Positions 11,461-23,925 are shown, numbered from the stretch's first letter. The stretch: 64,000 nt of DNA from Aegilops tauschii subsp. strangulata (GCF_002575655.3 NC_053035.3:502478601-502542600), one strand, 5' to 3'. Notes: a model not told the origin generated them from the letters alone. Numbers and translations: made by a program.

Positions 11461-12559
11461 TTGGGCCCGGCTGCCATGCGCAACCACAAGCTCCAGATTG
11501 CCCACCGCTTGTAGCAGCAGCCACCCGCTCCCACCCGCGTTGTCACAGTTCACCACACGCCGCCTTGTCGCTAGGAGCCACCGCTGCCGCCCAAGCCAGC
11601 GACCATCATGACTAGAGGATGCGCCACATGAGGGATGCTCCCCTCTGCCGACGACTTCTCAATTGTCGGTGGTGAGGAGGATCGCCAGATCCCGTGCGTG
11701 TGGCTGATGCAGCTTTTGGTTTTAGAGCACTGATAGTTTAGGTTTTGGGTAATCTAGCGCGATGCCGAATAAAGAAGCTCTACATTCTCTTCGGACAGGG
11801 CTACCGGCTCTATGATAGATGATGGATTTGGTAACTAGTCTATTCAAGTAGGGATGTCATGGCGGTGACAGCATCCTTGCGGTGCACTTTGTGTGCTCAG
11901 GCTCCGTTGTTGCGACGACTAGTCTATGAGCTTGGGAGGTAGTCCAGAAGCGGATGTAGATGGTGGTCTGCATCGACGATATCTGGAAGACGGATTGTGT
12001 GCTGGGTTCATGTTGGTGGCTGTCAGGTATGGTTTCCACATCCGGCATCTTAGTCATGTGGGGGTGCCAAATTTGATGTTCGATGGCGTGTCTAGGGTGT
12101 TGCCCCGGTCTGATTCTTTCAACGGCAATGGCTTCACCGAGGCATCCGGTGAGGTTGAAGTAGTAGCGGCCGGAGCCGGATTGGCTCGCGAGGTAGCCGT
12201 GTGAGGGTCACCACAGCGTGCAACACCAAACACGGACCTCATCTCCTCCGTTTTCTCCCATAATATCCTAAGATACCACATCAGCTGCGCATTTGTAGAC
12301 ATGGTATCCCACTTCGGTGGTAAGACGGTGGGTGCAGGAACAGGCTCCGTCGTGAACATGTCGTTGTCACCAGGAAGAAAAGAGGAATCGGGTGTGGGGG
12401 TAGAATTGAGGAAAATTTGATGGTGAAAGGGTGGTGCCTAGCCCTGAATAACAGATGTTAGCAACCTCCTATGGATTCACTCCTCACGAATACCAGTTCA
12501 TACAAGAGGAGTTGTTCAGGGAATAGGGAGTAGAGAGAAAGCGGGTAGAAGGGTAAAGG
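11461..12559. other. Unassigned repeat-like sequence
   Basis: Open frames of about 66-101 codons occur on both strands (for example 12054-12359 minus), but none has a motif I recognise and they overlap each other. The texture (GGTGGTG, CCGGAG repeats) suggests old transposon sequence. Confidence 0.4.
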
Positions 12560-15050
12560 ATGCCAGGAAAGCCACCTGTGTCGTGATTCTACGCGGATGC
12601 CCCATCTGGCTTCAAAAATATTTTGCCATGCGAGAAGTTAAACTCCTGCTTATATTTTTTGTGAACAAAAACATACTCATAGGTAAGTCAGAATGGCTTG
12701 CACAACGGATTTTAAAAGTGTTTCTCTGTCTGCACAAGCTAAGAGCTTTTCCGACCACCCTTTTATCTTTCCTCTGGTCCTCTCACTGATATGATCAAAT
12801 GTGCCACTGGTAATGCGTCCAACTGCAGTAGGAAGGCCCAGGTATCTCTCAGTGAAAGCCTCAACTTGAATATCCAAAATCCCGTTGAGAGAATTCTTCA
12901 CTGATTTAGGTGTGTTTGAACTGAAAAATATAGCACTCTTGTCTCTATTCACACATTGTCCTGAGGCAACACCTTAAAATCTGCAATATTGCATTAAGAT
13001 GATTCGCACTATCTCCATTTGCGCTAATAAAGATTAAGTTGTGTTCAACAAACAAGAGATGGCTCACTCATGGGGATCTGTAGATAACTCTGAGCCCCTT
13101 GTAAATATATCCCACATCATAATATTTCAGCAACGAGGAGAAACCTTCCGCACAAAGGAGGAAAAGGTATGGTGAAATCAGATCGCCTTGCCGTAGCCCT
13201 TTGGAAGGGGTGAAGTAAGGTAAGAGCACTCCGTTCACTCTGATAGAAAACCTGACTGAAGTAACACATTTCATAATTAGTCTGACCGACAAAGCTCATG
13301 CAAAACCCCAACTTCAGCAATATGGCCTCTAGATAGTGACACTTAACATGATCATACGCCTTCGTCATGTCAAGTTTGACAACGCAAGAAACATTCTTCC
13401 CTTTCTTCCTGCGCTTCATAGTATGGATAGTCTCATAAGCAACCAATATGTTATCGGTGATGAGACGCCTGGGTATAAACGCATTTTTTTCTTCACTGAT
13501 TACCTCATCTAGATCATCTCTCATGCAGTTGGTGACGGCTTTTGCTGCAATTTTATATATCACCAGCCAGAGAGCAATTGGACGGTACTAAGAAATGGAC
13601 TGAGAATATCTTACCTTGGGTATAAGAGTGATCAAGGTGTCATTCCAACCCGCAGGTAGTTCACCCCGTTCAAAAAATCAAGAACACCTTGGGTCAGAAC
13701 ATCTCCCAATAGTGCTCAGTGTCTTTGATAGAAACCGGATCGACGCTAGCAGCCTTTGAAGGCGCCATTTGAACACATAGAGTTATTTACCCAAAACCAT
13801 TATAGTTAGGGTTAGGGTAACAACTTGGTATCACATATGAATCATGACATAAAGAACCACCAACTCTGCGCCTAATTTGTAACACGGAGCACAGATTGTC
13901 AAATTTGCTCGTGAAAACAGCGAAACTGACAAGTTGGACCCACCTGTCGGGCTGACATGGCAAAGACCAAGCACAAAAAAAAACATTGACCAACTGAGGT
14001 GGCAAATGAGACGCGGACTCCGCATGTCAGTGATTGCATGACCATCTTCTTCCCATCTATCGAGCATTGGGGGGGGGGGGGGGGGGGGGGGGAGGGGGGG
14101 GAGGCACGTCATGAGTCCTCCCAGGCCGATGCCACTCCCGTCGGCGTGGACGTCCGACCATATGCGCCCGTGCGAGCCCAGAGCTCCATGGCCATGGCAG
14201 CCGAGCCCCTGCTCGAGCTAGCCCCGGGTCGCCTCGTCCTATTTCTTGCACGCCTAGCCGCCGCGAGCACGCACACATCTAGAAGCGCCCCGCACCACTC
14301 CCGCGAGATCCGGCAGCCGCTCGTCCCGCTCACGCCGGAGGCCGTCGATAATGGCTGACCTCGGCCGCACGGACGCACGCCTACGGTCGTGCCACATGCG
14401 TCTCACCGCCGTCTAGCGCCACCTCCGACGACCACACCAGTCACTCCAGCGAGCTCCCTCCTACAGCTCGCCGGCGCGGCATAACACCGGCGCTCCCTTC
14501 CATGTCTGCATCTGGCCAATTGACTAGCGCCTCTTGCCGGAGCGGCATGACACCACATCTCAAGAGCAAGGGAAGGCAGTGGGACGAGCACATCGAGAAC
14601 CTTGTGCTCCCTCCTACAGCTTGCCGACGAAGGACCTGGCCGACGACGCCACCATGGGGCAAGTAGAGAGAGGATTTGGGGGAGAGAGAGAGAGGGGAGG
14701 AGAGTGGAACAGACGAGAGGCAGACGGGTGGGGCCTTTGGCCACCTCAGCAAATTTTTATTCATGTAGGCATGCCACGTCAGCCCGACCGGTGGGTCCGA
14801 CTTGTCGGTTTCGCTGTTTTCGCGAGTAAATGAGACAATCAGTGCTCTGTGTTAGTTGTTAGACACAATTTTGGGGGTTCTTTGTGCCCTGGCTCATATG
14901 TGGTACCAAGTTGTTACCCTAGCGTGATGGTTTTAGGTAAATAACTCGAACACATACCTCGTCCGGAGTGAAAGGTTTAGCAAGTTCTCTGTTCGTCTCC
15001 TCTGTTAGCCATAATCTTGATCTAGAAATTAGCTGCATGCATTTAGTTGG
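12560..15050 (-). mobile_element. LINE fragment (ORF2 RT), minus strand, split by a Mutator-like element
   Basis: Read on the minus strand from about 15050: LAKPFTPDEV (14955-14990), then across the inserted element QMAPSKAA (about 13750), YRPIAL (about 13590), [47 protein letters not shown] (about 13180), then the palm box and the connection region AFTERYLGLPTAVGR and GWSEKLLACADRE to about 12600. The catalytic box, normally (F/Y)ADD, reads FVEH at 13041-13049, so both catalytic aspartates are gone. Several frameshifts are present. Both ends are diffuse and no poly(A) was found. Confidence 0.9.
13780..14947. mobile_element. Mutator-like (MULE) element with ~190-bp terminal inverted repeats
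   Basis: Long terminal inverted repeats: 13780-13970 and the reverse complement of 14757-14947 match well, starting GAGTTATTTACC/TAAAACCAT at both ends. The element is flanked by a perfect 9-bp direct repeat GAACACATA (13771-13779 and 14948-14956), the hallmark of Mutator superfamily insertion. Removing the element and one repeat restores an open LINE frame (DEVCVQMAPSKA), which confirms the borders. The GC-rich centre (14100-14740) has a poly-G run at 14069-14100 and no transposase, so it is non-autonomous. Confidence 0.95.
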
Positions 15051-15952
15051 TCACGTGGTGCGGATCATGGACTCGGCGGGGGTTGCGTCGTGCCGCTGGG
15101 TCGTGGGCTGCATGCGTGCTGTAGTTAGTGCAGAGCAAAAAAAGGATCAAGCCGTTGTGTGGCTTGACCGGCGAGTTTGTATGCTAGCTAGGTAGTTAGT
15201 GCATGGGGTTAGTGGCCGATCTGGGCGGCTGGGCTGTGCGTGAGTCTGCGTATTAAAATGGCCGCGGTGCTGCTGTGTAGAGTAGCCAGAGAGAGATGTA
15301 GCCTCTTGGAGTGTATGTGCGCTCACCGTGGGGTGGTGTGTGTGGCTCGAGTTCGTGCTCGGGGAAAAGATCGCCGTTGTTGCGGCGGGCGTATGTGCGC
15401 GGGTAAACTGTTCCTCTCTCTCTGTTTGCTTTGATGCTATCTTCATGGATGGATTGCACAACTTGGCGAGGTAGGTACTAGCTGGGTGGCGCGCCGTGGC
15501 CCCGACAGCTTCATCCGACACGCGAACAGGGGAGCTGTGCATTTCTTCAGTTAAGTTCAGACAGGGATCCTCCTGACAGTACGCTCTCATTTCCCCAAAT
15601 GCTTCATATCATTTGCTTGGTCACCGGGTTAATTGTTCCATTGGTTGGTTCTTGGTGGTGGTCATCTGGCTGGAACCTCAGGTCACTTGGCTGGCAGATC
15701 ATGTCGGTGTCGGTGTCGGTGTCGGTGTTGGTGTCGGTGTGTACTTTAATCCGTTTGTTGAGTGGAACATGATTGAGTATATCTACGATTGTGCCATAAC
15801 TGTCTGTTTGCCTGGTCTGGATAATTTTTGCACTATCGACTACTTCAGTTTACTCATGCTGCAACTTGAATTCCTTTATATATTTTGATTTGATATATGT
15901 TCCTGCGAAAAATTCAACTATTGGAGTATATTTTTTGCTCTTCTGTTTATAG
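15051..15952. other. No gene recognised; short TCGGTG repeat
   Basis: Contains a hexanucleotide tandem array of TCGGTG (about 15702-15740, six units with one T variant). A TA-rich stretch follows up to the TAM41-like exon. This could be upstream or intron sequence of the pseudogene that follows, but no N-terminal TAM41 exon was found. Confidence 0.5.
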
Positions 15953-16673
15953 AGGTTCGTCTTCTTGTCGTTAACTGACTGGGATACAAGGAAAGTTAAC
16001 ACAGTTAATCTGAAGAAATGGCAACTTCAGCTTCCCTGCTTCTCTTGCCAGAAAAATTCACCGAGGTTTGATTTGATGTTTACCACCATGAATTATTTGG
16101 TTAGTTCTGTCTTTGTTTTCATCTTCCTTTTTTCGATCCCTTTTTGTGCAGTATGACCTATATGCAAAAAATTGCAGCCTATCTTATATGGGTGACTTAA
16201 GGATGTTATTTACAGAAGACAGATATAAGGTAAATGAAAATATGTTAATGGAACTTCTGTTTATGACTGACGAATGCGTTTCTACAGTTATTTCTTGTTA
16301 TATTGCATCTGTTGTTTAAATGCTTGTGTGATCATAATCTATAACTTTGTGCAATATAAAAATATTATCTAAAAATAGATCATAGATGTGTCAATTGAAC
16401 CAACTATTCAGAATGGATAACAACTCTGGTAAATTTCCTAATAACTTGAGAGGTGATCTCAGTGAGGATGAACCGAAAGCCACCAACTCAGATCTCTATA
16501 ATTCTGCTTATGATCTGGTGCTTATGTGGACTCTGCTGTAATTCAGGTCAAGAAGATTGTGGACGCTAGTTTCCAGCCATTTCAATTGATGTACAGACCC
16601 CTGATACAGGAGTACATTTTCTGAAGGGATACTGAAGATGTCAGCTTACAGACAACAAAAGGCTTTGAAGCAG
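15953..16673 (+). pseudogene. TAM41: TAM41-like mitochondrial CDP-diacylglycerol synthase fragment
   Basis: TAM41 makes CDP-diacylglycerol from phosphatidate and CTP at the matrix face of the inner mitochondrial membrane, the first step to cardiolipin. Three exons remain: 15953-16065 (DWDTRKVNTVNLKK, then, after a +1 shift, ATSASLLLLPEKFTE), 16152-16229 (26 codons, YDLYAKNCSLSYMGDLRM) and 16547-16673 (VKKIVDASFQPFQLMYRPL, then, after a shift at a TGA near 16622, SEGILKMSAYRQQKALKQ). Splice sites are canonical: GAG/gtttg, gtgcag/T, AAG/gtaaa, ttcag/G, CAG/gtctt. The N-terminal nucleotidyltransferase half and the C-terminus are absent. Two frameshifts make it a pseudogene; the family call rests on the DLYAK-CSLSYMGD-RMLF block. 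Confidence 0.8.
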
Positions 16674-18229
16674 GTCTTTATTTCTTTTTGGCTCACGCAT
16701 GAACTGTCGCAATGCATCATTGATCACCTGCTAAGATTTTTGATAGACCTTGACAATAGCAACATCGCGTAGTTAGAGTTGCTGATTGGGTACCTCGTTT
16801 CTCGCATACATGCTTTGACATATATCTGTTGGAAGACGATAACATTCAATTAATGTATTCTGAACTGTTGTCCTGGTAGTCCCATGGAAGCTGGAACACA
16901 TAAATAAGATTAGCTCTATCAAGTCTACACCTCAGCAAATTGGAAATTTTCCCAAAGGTTCACCACTGTCAAAATTCATAAGCATAACGCTACAACTGAA
17001 AGCCAGGCCTCATCAAAACAACAGGGTAAAGAATCTATGGACATGCCAACTACACGGTACTTAGAAGTCGTTCAATCTCAAGAGCTGGATAGTTTCAGTA
17101 ATGCCATATACTGCTATCCAGTACCAACTTCTATAAACACGATTTTGAAAATGCCCCGCTGACTAGAGTTTTTCAGCATACTGTACTTATTAGTTATTAT
17201 ATGCTAAGTGCATCGACCACGAAATAATATTTTCTTATAAAATGTACACACTTATAAAAATATTCACAAACAATCGAAGTAAATCAGTGATGGCACTATA
17301 GGTTAAAAATGAATAAATTATCGGTTCAAATTAGGTACCATTAAACAAATGGCTCTAGGACAGTCAACTCAGTATTAACTAACTGATCAAGGGAACTACC
17401 GGTTGTATACAACTTCATTTTTTTGTCTGTACTCAGTAGAAAATGGCATAAATCACAAACAACCAGCACTAGGGCAAACAATAAGAATACTGGCTACAGA
17501 TGGTTCAACACTTATAATCTTGGTGTGTACGTGGTATGAAACGGCATAGATCACAAACAAAACAGTACTAGGGCAAAACATTGAACAAGCAAGCATGATG
17601 CACCGGAGAGAATACTTATGATCATCCCAGTATGTGCACACATGTAGAAGTCATAATTCCTTAGATGGCAGACTGCGTTATCAACAACAGTACCTGAATA
17701 CAGTAGACAGTTTGATAATGAAAACATTATTATGGGATAGAATACAGTAGAAAAACAGTGTATGTTACCAGGAGGGACGTTGTCAGGAGATCCAGGCATG
17801 AAAAAATCGTGTGGTGGCTTTCTGAGCAACAATCGGTGTGAACTTGGGGTTCCAATTTTCATCCAAGAACTTGTAGGCCAGCACCAATTAGAATAACACT
17901 AAGTCGTTGTGCAATAGGGGAATGAGATACTCTCCTGTATAATATGAGCCCAACTAGAACCACATGAACAGTACCTCAATTATTCGAACTAATTTGATGT
18001 TCAACACCCGATTAAACTGGTTCTCGCTAACACCGTCCCTGTAACGAAGATAGAAAGACCAACATCTAAAACAAAACAGTCGCACAAGTGTCCTCGAGAT
18101 AATCAGGCAACCATTGTACACAACTGAATGACCATACTATTTCTCTCCAATATTGACCAGTGACATTTGCAAGTAGTTACTAAGAAAGGATAACAAAACT
18201 GAAGTTGATGTTCTGATCTGGTTTCCTTT
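16674..18229. other. Mostly non-coding gap
   Basis: Apart from the short coding-like block 16940-17110, this AT-rich stretch shows no recognisable feature. 17410-17600 has two similar minus-strand pieces around the words CAAACAA-CAGCACTAGGGCAAA and CAAACAAAACAGTACTAGGG, a weak direct duplication. Confidence 0.4.
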
Positions 18230-20195
18230 TTCCAGAACTGGTGTAGAAGTCAATGAGACACTTCCTGAAACAGTTCAGAATAGCAACAGGAAAAGAAAAC
18301 ATCAGGAGAACCAGAGTAGTACAACAGTAATAACGCCGTGACACGTGGAGGCACAAGTCTGTCCTTATGTTCCAAAATAACTACAACGGTGATCACGTGG
18401 ACCTCTACCAACTTGAGAAATGACCACATGTTCGGAAATAAGGAATTGAATGGTAATTTGACTAGTGGTGTACCACAGTAGGTCTCATCTGGTGCTGAGC
18501 ATATGATCTCAGAGGAGCAGGAATCTGTTCAAGAAACTCGCAGAGAATGTCATTTGTCAAATGATGAGCTTCCTAACATGATTGTTTAGAGAAGAACAGA
18601 GTTAGTTGACGATGATCATGGCAATTTCTAACATGATCTCAGAGGTGCAGGAACCTGTTCAAGAAACTCAGAGAATGTCATTTGTGGAATGATGAGCTTC
18701 CAACATGATTGAGAAGAGAATAGAGTTAGTTGACAACGATCATGGCATTTTCGCAAATGGCACACCACGAGAGGTCTTATCTGGTGTTGACCATATGATC
18801 TCAGAGGAGCAGGGACCTGTTCAAGAATCTCAGAAAGAATGTCATTTGTCAAATAATGAGCTTCCTAACATGATTGTGGAGAAAAGAATAGAGTTAGTTG
18901 ACAATGATCATGGACTTTTTACAAATGGCGCACCACGAGAGGTCTTATCTGGTGGTGCTGATCATATGATCTCAGAGGAGCAGCAACCTGTTCAAGAAAC
19001 TCAGAGAATGTCATTTGTCAAACGATGACCTTCCTAACATGATCGTGGAGAGAAGTTTGGAGTTAATTGGCAATGTTTTCTCCTTGAGAGAAAGGAAAAT
19101 CCTTTGTAAACAACAGCTTGAGATATCCGGTTTAGACACATGCACACAGAACAAGTTATAAGATTGACATAAGTATGCAATTTAAGTCTCGAACATATTT
19201 GTAGAAGTCACATTGATGAAATCATCAGGAGTGACAAAATAAAGCTAACTGTTCAGTGGTTCACTATGCTAATGTATGCATTTTTGGAGCACATGAGGAT
19301 CCAACATAACAAACTTGAGGCACTGCGATCTGATACATGGTCCGTAGAGCGACAACTGAAGGAGAATCTTCACCAGGTTGCAAAATCAGGTTGAATTCAA
19401 ACTTTGTTATGGAAGAATTCATCCATTTTAAGGGGCAGAATGATGTGTGTCATATTGTTGAAAGTTCTGTGTCAGATAACCAGCAGCCAATAATTGATGG
19501 AAATTACATTAGTACGAAATGAAGTGCTGTCAGGGCCCATCTCTGCACAGTGTCAGGAACCATTGCTCTGAAGCTCCTCGGTCCCAGAAGTTCACTGAAG
19601 CTTTGCAACACCCGCAGTTAAGTTCTGTTTGCAAGCTCCGCACCGCTGTGACTTGGTGGATGTCGATTGCAGATGCCACGGCTGACGGCTTCACACCAGC
19701 CACGCATCTAAGGTCGTTGATCTCCCATCCGACGGTTCCATACTGGAGGCATCCCCTTTCCGTCCGAGCTGTGTCTCTTTCGTCTCTCCCTAAAACTGTA
19801 TCCTGGATCAGGGGAGTGCAATATCTTGTATTTTGGGATTGAACTAACTGTCGCGAGGTTCTGGCCAGCATAAGCTTCTTCTGTAATCGCTTAACTCCAG
19901 TAAAACATTCCTCTGAAATTAGCTAAACTTTGTGTCATGCTGAGTTTCAACGTGTTTTCTTGAGCTTCATCTCTGAATTTTTCTCTGTTCTCTGAATTCC
20001 ATAGCCTGGGTTTGACACACAGGCAAATGGAAAATGTTGCATGCAACCTCTGTGTGGCTCCAGTGAAGGACCTGCATCAGAAGCTGTTGATTTTCCAGAA
20101 AACAGCATCTGCTATAGTTCTGATGGCATGGGTGCACAAAGAGCTGGTTTTTCATCAAGTACTATTCCTGCAAATGATGATGCAGTTGTTCAGGT
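16850..20195 (+). pseudogene. Unidentified host gene relic with 168-bp coding repeats
   Basis: Discontinuous plus-strand coding-like blocks: 16940-17110 (ATTESQASSKQQGKESMDM), 18230-18330 (GVEVNETLPETVQNSNRKRK), the repeat block 18480-19075, 19203-19391 (SHIDEIIRSDKIKLTVQWF, later LEHMRIQHNKLEALRSDTW), 19390-19522 (VMEEFIHFKGQNDVCHIVE) and an exon-like piece about 20005-20195 (GFDTQANGKCCMQPLCGSSE, later SSSTIPANDDAVVQ) after an acceptor-like CATAG. Polar, acidic, repetitive composition suggests a long disordered region of a large protein, possibly nuclear; I do not recognise it. Stops and frame changes in several blocks show decay. The last block ends where a LINE fragment begins. Confidence 0.5.
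18480..19075 (+). repeat. Tandem repeat of 168 bp (56 codons), about four copies
   Basis: Copies begin near 18480, 18630 (truncated), 18772 and 18940. The spacing of the last two is exactly 168 bp. Each encodes variants of LSGGADHMISEEQQPVQETQ followed by LSNNELPNMIVEKRIELVDN. The last two copies form one open frame (18705-19028); the first two contain stops (TAG near 18587, TAA near 18630). Length divisible by three points to expansion while the sequence was coding. Confidence 0.9.
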
Positions 20196-21453
20196 ATTAT
20201 GCCGGGCGAAGCCTGCTGCCAAAATCCTAGCAACCAGACGGCAACCCCTGATGAACAAGCTTATATCCCATTGTCAAAATGCCTTCATAAAGGGCCGCGA
20301 CATCCATGAAAACTTTTTTTTACGTGCAATCCATGGCTAAGGTGCTCGGACAGAAAAATATAGCCTCATTCACGCTCAAGCTTGATCTGGCAAAGGCCTT
20401 CGACTCTGTATCTTGGAAATTCTTCCTTAGCCTCATGGAGTTCAGATTGATGTAACTCTGCTCTCATTGATCAGATCTTTCATCACAGGGGACTTAGACA
20501 TGGGAACCCTCTTTCCCCCTTGCTCTTTGTTTTGGCTGTCGACTGCCTCGGCAGACTGACGGATGCTGCTCAAGTTCACGGTGATCTTACTTACTCCTCT
20601 TGGTAGTCAGGTGGTGAAGCACCTCTAAACTCTGATATATCATATAACTGCAGTCGCTTGCATTCTGGAACTCTTTGGAAATGCCACTGGCTTAAGGACA
20701 AACATGCTGAAAAGAAATATTATACCCACCACTGTGATCACATTGATTTATCTGACATTCAAACTGCTTTGGGTTGTCAAATGGCTAGCTTCCCCTGTAC
20801 CTATCTTGGCATGCCATTGTCAAACATGAGGCTTAAATGCTGGACCTGCAGCTGCTCACTGAAAAGATCATGAAGAAGATAGCTGGCTGGAAAGCCAAGT
20901 GGATTGCCACCCCTGGGAGCATCACCCTTGTGAGATTTATTCTTTCTGCAATGCCCATCTTCCAATTAATAGCAGTAGAACAACCTAAATGGGTCTTCAA
21001 GCAGATTGACAAATTACGCAGAGCTTATTTGTGGGCTGCTTCTGATTCGGTGATTGGTGGTAAATGTATAGTCAAATGGTCGCTGGTGTGCTCTCATTTG
21101 GAGCTGGGTGGTCTGGGAATCCATGATTTATACAGGCAAAGCAAGGCCTTGAAAGTGAGATGGCCCTGGCAGAATGCGAGCTGCATGGACAAACCTTTGC
21201 AAGGCCTGCCCCTGCCTATTGATAAGGAAATTAAAAACCTGTTCGTTCTCTCTGATGCCAAAGATAAAATTATTTGGAAGTGGATGTCAAATGGTGCTAG
21301 CATTTCTTTCAGGCACAGTCACTTGCTTGATGGGGCTTCCCTGGGTGTCCCATTTCTTCTTGGTACAGCTTGATACCCTATATTTTCCTGATGGAGTTTT
21401 TCCCCCCTAACTAGTGAAAAACAGCGTCTGCTGTGTTTCGTGAAAAAAAAAGA
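20196..21453 (+). mobile_element. LINE fragment (ORF2 RT) with A-rich tail
   Basis: RT blocks in order: LATRRQPLMNKLISHCQNAF-IKGRDIHENF (about 20228-20320), FTLKLDLAKAFDSVSWKFF (about 20370), a GL-RHGNPLSPLLF-like block with a deletion (about 20490), then a gap where the YADD box should be, the connection region MASFPCTYLGMPLSNMRL (about 20780) and AGWKAKWIATPGSITLVRFI, and a truncated C-terminus to about 21375. A short 3' UTR ends in GTGAAAAAAAAAG at 21443-21453. Frameshifts are frequent and the catalytic box is missing. It interrupts the coding-like block ending near 20195. Confidence 0.9.
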
Positions 21454-21578
21454 GGTTCCGGCACGAGTTGGTGAAACAGTTTTAAACGATCGTGCTTTTG
21501 TAACTGATCTATAATTTCTTTTTGTTGTATCTAAATGCAAGCAATCTCTGCTGTAATCAAGAAAGTCTCTATGAAATT

Positions 21579-21952
21579 TGTTAGAATAAATCCGAGACCA
21601 TCGTCGATCATCCGAGGACCAAGCAATCACACGAGGCACGACACCAAGATTTGTTAACAAGGTTCACCGATATGGCTATATCCTCGGGCCTGACTATGGG
21701 CGCTCCACCCCATAACACCGCTACAATATTGCACCCGGTCGCCCTAGACGCCGGCACAAGCCGCCGGCTTCCCCTGCGTTCCAGTGCTATTATGTTGGCA
21801 TAGGTTACATAATGTGTCTACCCCGCTATATATGAGAGGCCTAGGATACAAGTGTCCTACTAGGACACGACTCCATATCCTATCTAAACACAATACTACT
21901 CAGAGTCCAACTGTAACCTACCTTGTACACAATATTTGACACAACTCTAACA
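21579..21952 (-). repeat. LTR (3' in element sense)
   Basis: Begins TGTTAGAATAAATCCGAGAC and ends CACAACTCTAACA. It is paired with 24277-24652. Confidence 0.9.
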
Positions 21953-23019
21953 AACTCCACCTTGACGAATATTCTCCGCCACCTTGAATTCGTCCATGCG
22001 TCAAACTTTCATGTAGATTGGACTTGAGCTTATCCCATGAGTACCGCTGCTACTCCAAAGACTCCATATGGCTCCACCTGCAATTTGTAGTCCCTTCTTT
22101 TCTTGACCACAATCAATACTCGAGCAAAATTAAGTTCCTTGTTACTCTAGTTTGTGCTCCCAACTTCCAGAGTATCCGTCCAATGCCATCACACACTGAT
22201 CACTGACCATCGCTTGTAGTCACCCCGAGTCAAATTTACAGTTGTCTCACCACATGTATGACCACCAGAGCCCTGGCCCGTCTCCATGTCCCGTGCGTAC
22301 TGCACGCCTCGCCGCTATTACTGCGTCGAGCCTCCGCTGTACCGGTCGAGTCTCAAGGGTCGCGAACCCACACCACTCAACCCCCACTGCAGAGTACCAC
22401 CGATCATCACCGACCGATGATGAGTTTCACGCTTCCATCAGACCACTGGGCTCTAGTCCGAACTGCATGTCACTCGCTTTTCCTCCTTGCTGAATAGGCT
22501 TCGATTCCCTGGATCCTTACTCCGTAGCCCCTCAATCCAGCTCCACCTTCGACATGACTCCATGGTAGATGATCAGTCCACCCTCACGCCCCGTGTGCAC
22601 ATCACCTTGAATCAACCCCGCGCCATAGTCTTGTCGAAGTCACACAAGCCCTCGGGCCTGTGACACGTGTTTCCACGCCCAAAAGTCGGTCACCATCAGC
22701 TTCACGCTCCTATGTCGTCGTCGCCGATCCCACCACCGTCTTCTGTACCAAGCGACTTGCGTCGATCCGTCAGACTGTCCAGTCTGACCCAGTCAAACTT
22801 ATCCGACTGTAACCATACTCCACCTCGCGTCGTGTTAGCCCAGCACACCATGTGCATTGCTCGACGCCCTGTAGAACATGATCCTGACAAACACACACAC
22901 TTCAAACTCCTTTGAGACTTATGCGCATGTTTCCAACCTGCCCACCTCCAGTAAAAATATTTTTTCTCAAACAAATCTCCGGCTGACTTTCAGCACAACG
23001 CATCAAGGCACTCACCGCC

Positions 23020-23925
23020 GGCGAATCCTATTTGGTGCTGCAGGCGCCCATTAACGTGTATTCCGCAAACGGGCGCCTGCAGCGGCCCGCGCTGGGCCGG
23101 CCCATAATGCGGGTTTTTTTCCTGTTCTAAAAGACCTAAAAAAAGAGGCAGCGAAAGGAATCAAACTCAGGATCCCTGTGCTCGTAGGTAACAGTGGGAA
23201 CCACCACGCTAGCATCCCTAACTTATGCAAATTGAGTTTTTCATTTTTTTATTCTACGTTCATCGGGTTTTTTTCCCAGTTTGCTGTTTAGTTTTCACAT
23301 TTTTTTTCTTTTTCTTTTATTCTTTTTTCTTTGTTTTTTCCTTTTTTCTTCTTAAATGAGCAGATTCTTTTTCAAATTCGATGAACTTTTTTTCAAGTTT
23401 GATGAGTTTTATTTAGTTTGATGAATTTTTTCAAATTTGATGAACTTTTTTAGTTTGGTTGAATTTTTTTTCAAATTCGATGAACTTTTTTTCAAAATCG
23501 GTGAACTTTTCTTCAATTCGGTGAACTTTTTTCAAATTTGATGAACTTTTTTCAAATTTGATGAACTATTTTTTAAAATTCAATAAACTTTTTTCAAATT
23601 GATGAACTATTTTCAATTTTGAGATTATTTTTTCAAGATCAATGAACTTTTTAAAAATTTGATGAGCTGTTTTCAAATTCCATGAACTTTTTTCGAATAT
23701 TTGTTTTCTTTAATTCTCAGTTTTTTGGAATTTTGTGATTTTTTTTCGAAGTCAAGTGTTGACCAGTCAACACGATTGAGCGAACCAGGCTAACGCGACC
23801 GAGCGAACGAGTCAGTCGAGCGATCCCGAACGAGTCGTCAACTAATTCCTGGGCCGGCCCACGAGCGGAGGCGTGCGGGCGCCAAGAAGCTAAACGGGCG
23901 CTTAAAGCGCCCTATAGGAGCTCCC
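23020..23925. mobile_element. Mutator-like MITE with 9-bp target duplication
   Basis: Terminal inverted repeats of about 30 bp (left GGCGAATCCTATTTGGTGCT; right, reverse complement, GGGAGCTCCTATAGGGCGCT, both continuing into a GCGCCC block) are flanked by the perfect 9-bp repeat CTCACCGCC at 23011-23019 and 23926-23934. The interior is made of degenerate TTTTCAAATTTGATGAACTT units (23340-23700), typical of these elements, and codes for nothing. Confidence 0.92.

Noticed and set aside
14057..14378. Proline/arginine-rich ORFs across the poly-G run
   Set aside because: They result from the G/C homopolymer and biased composition inside the MULE and overlap in several frames.
18480..19075. CRISPR-like array
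   Set aside because: Units are long, contiguous and coding, with no short repeat-spacer pattern, in a plant nuclear context.
21455..21475. GGCACGAG word that resembles a cDNA-library adaptor
   Set aside because: An eight-base match is expected by chance; the flanks look like ordinary genomic sequence.
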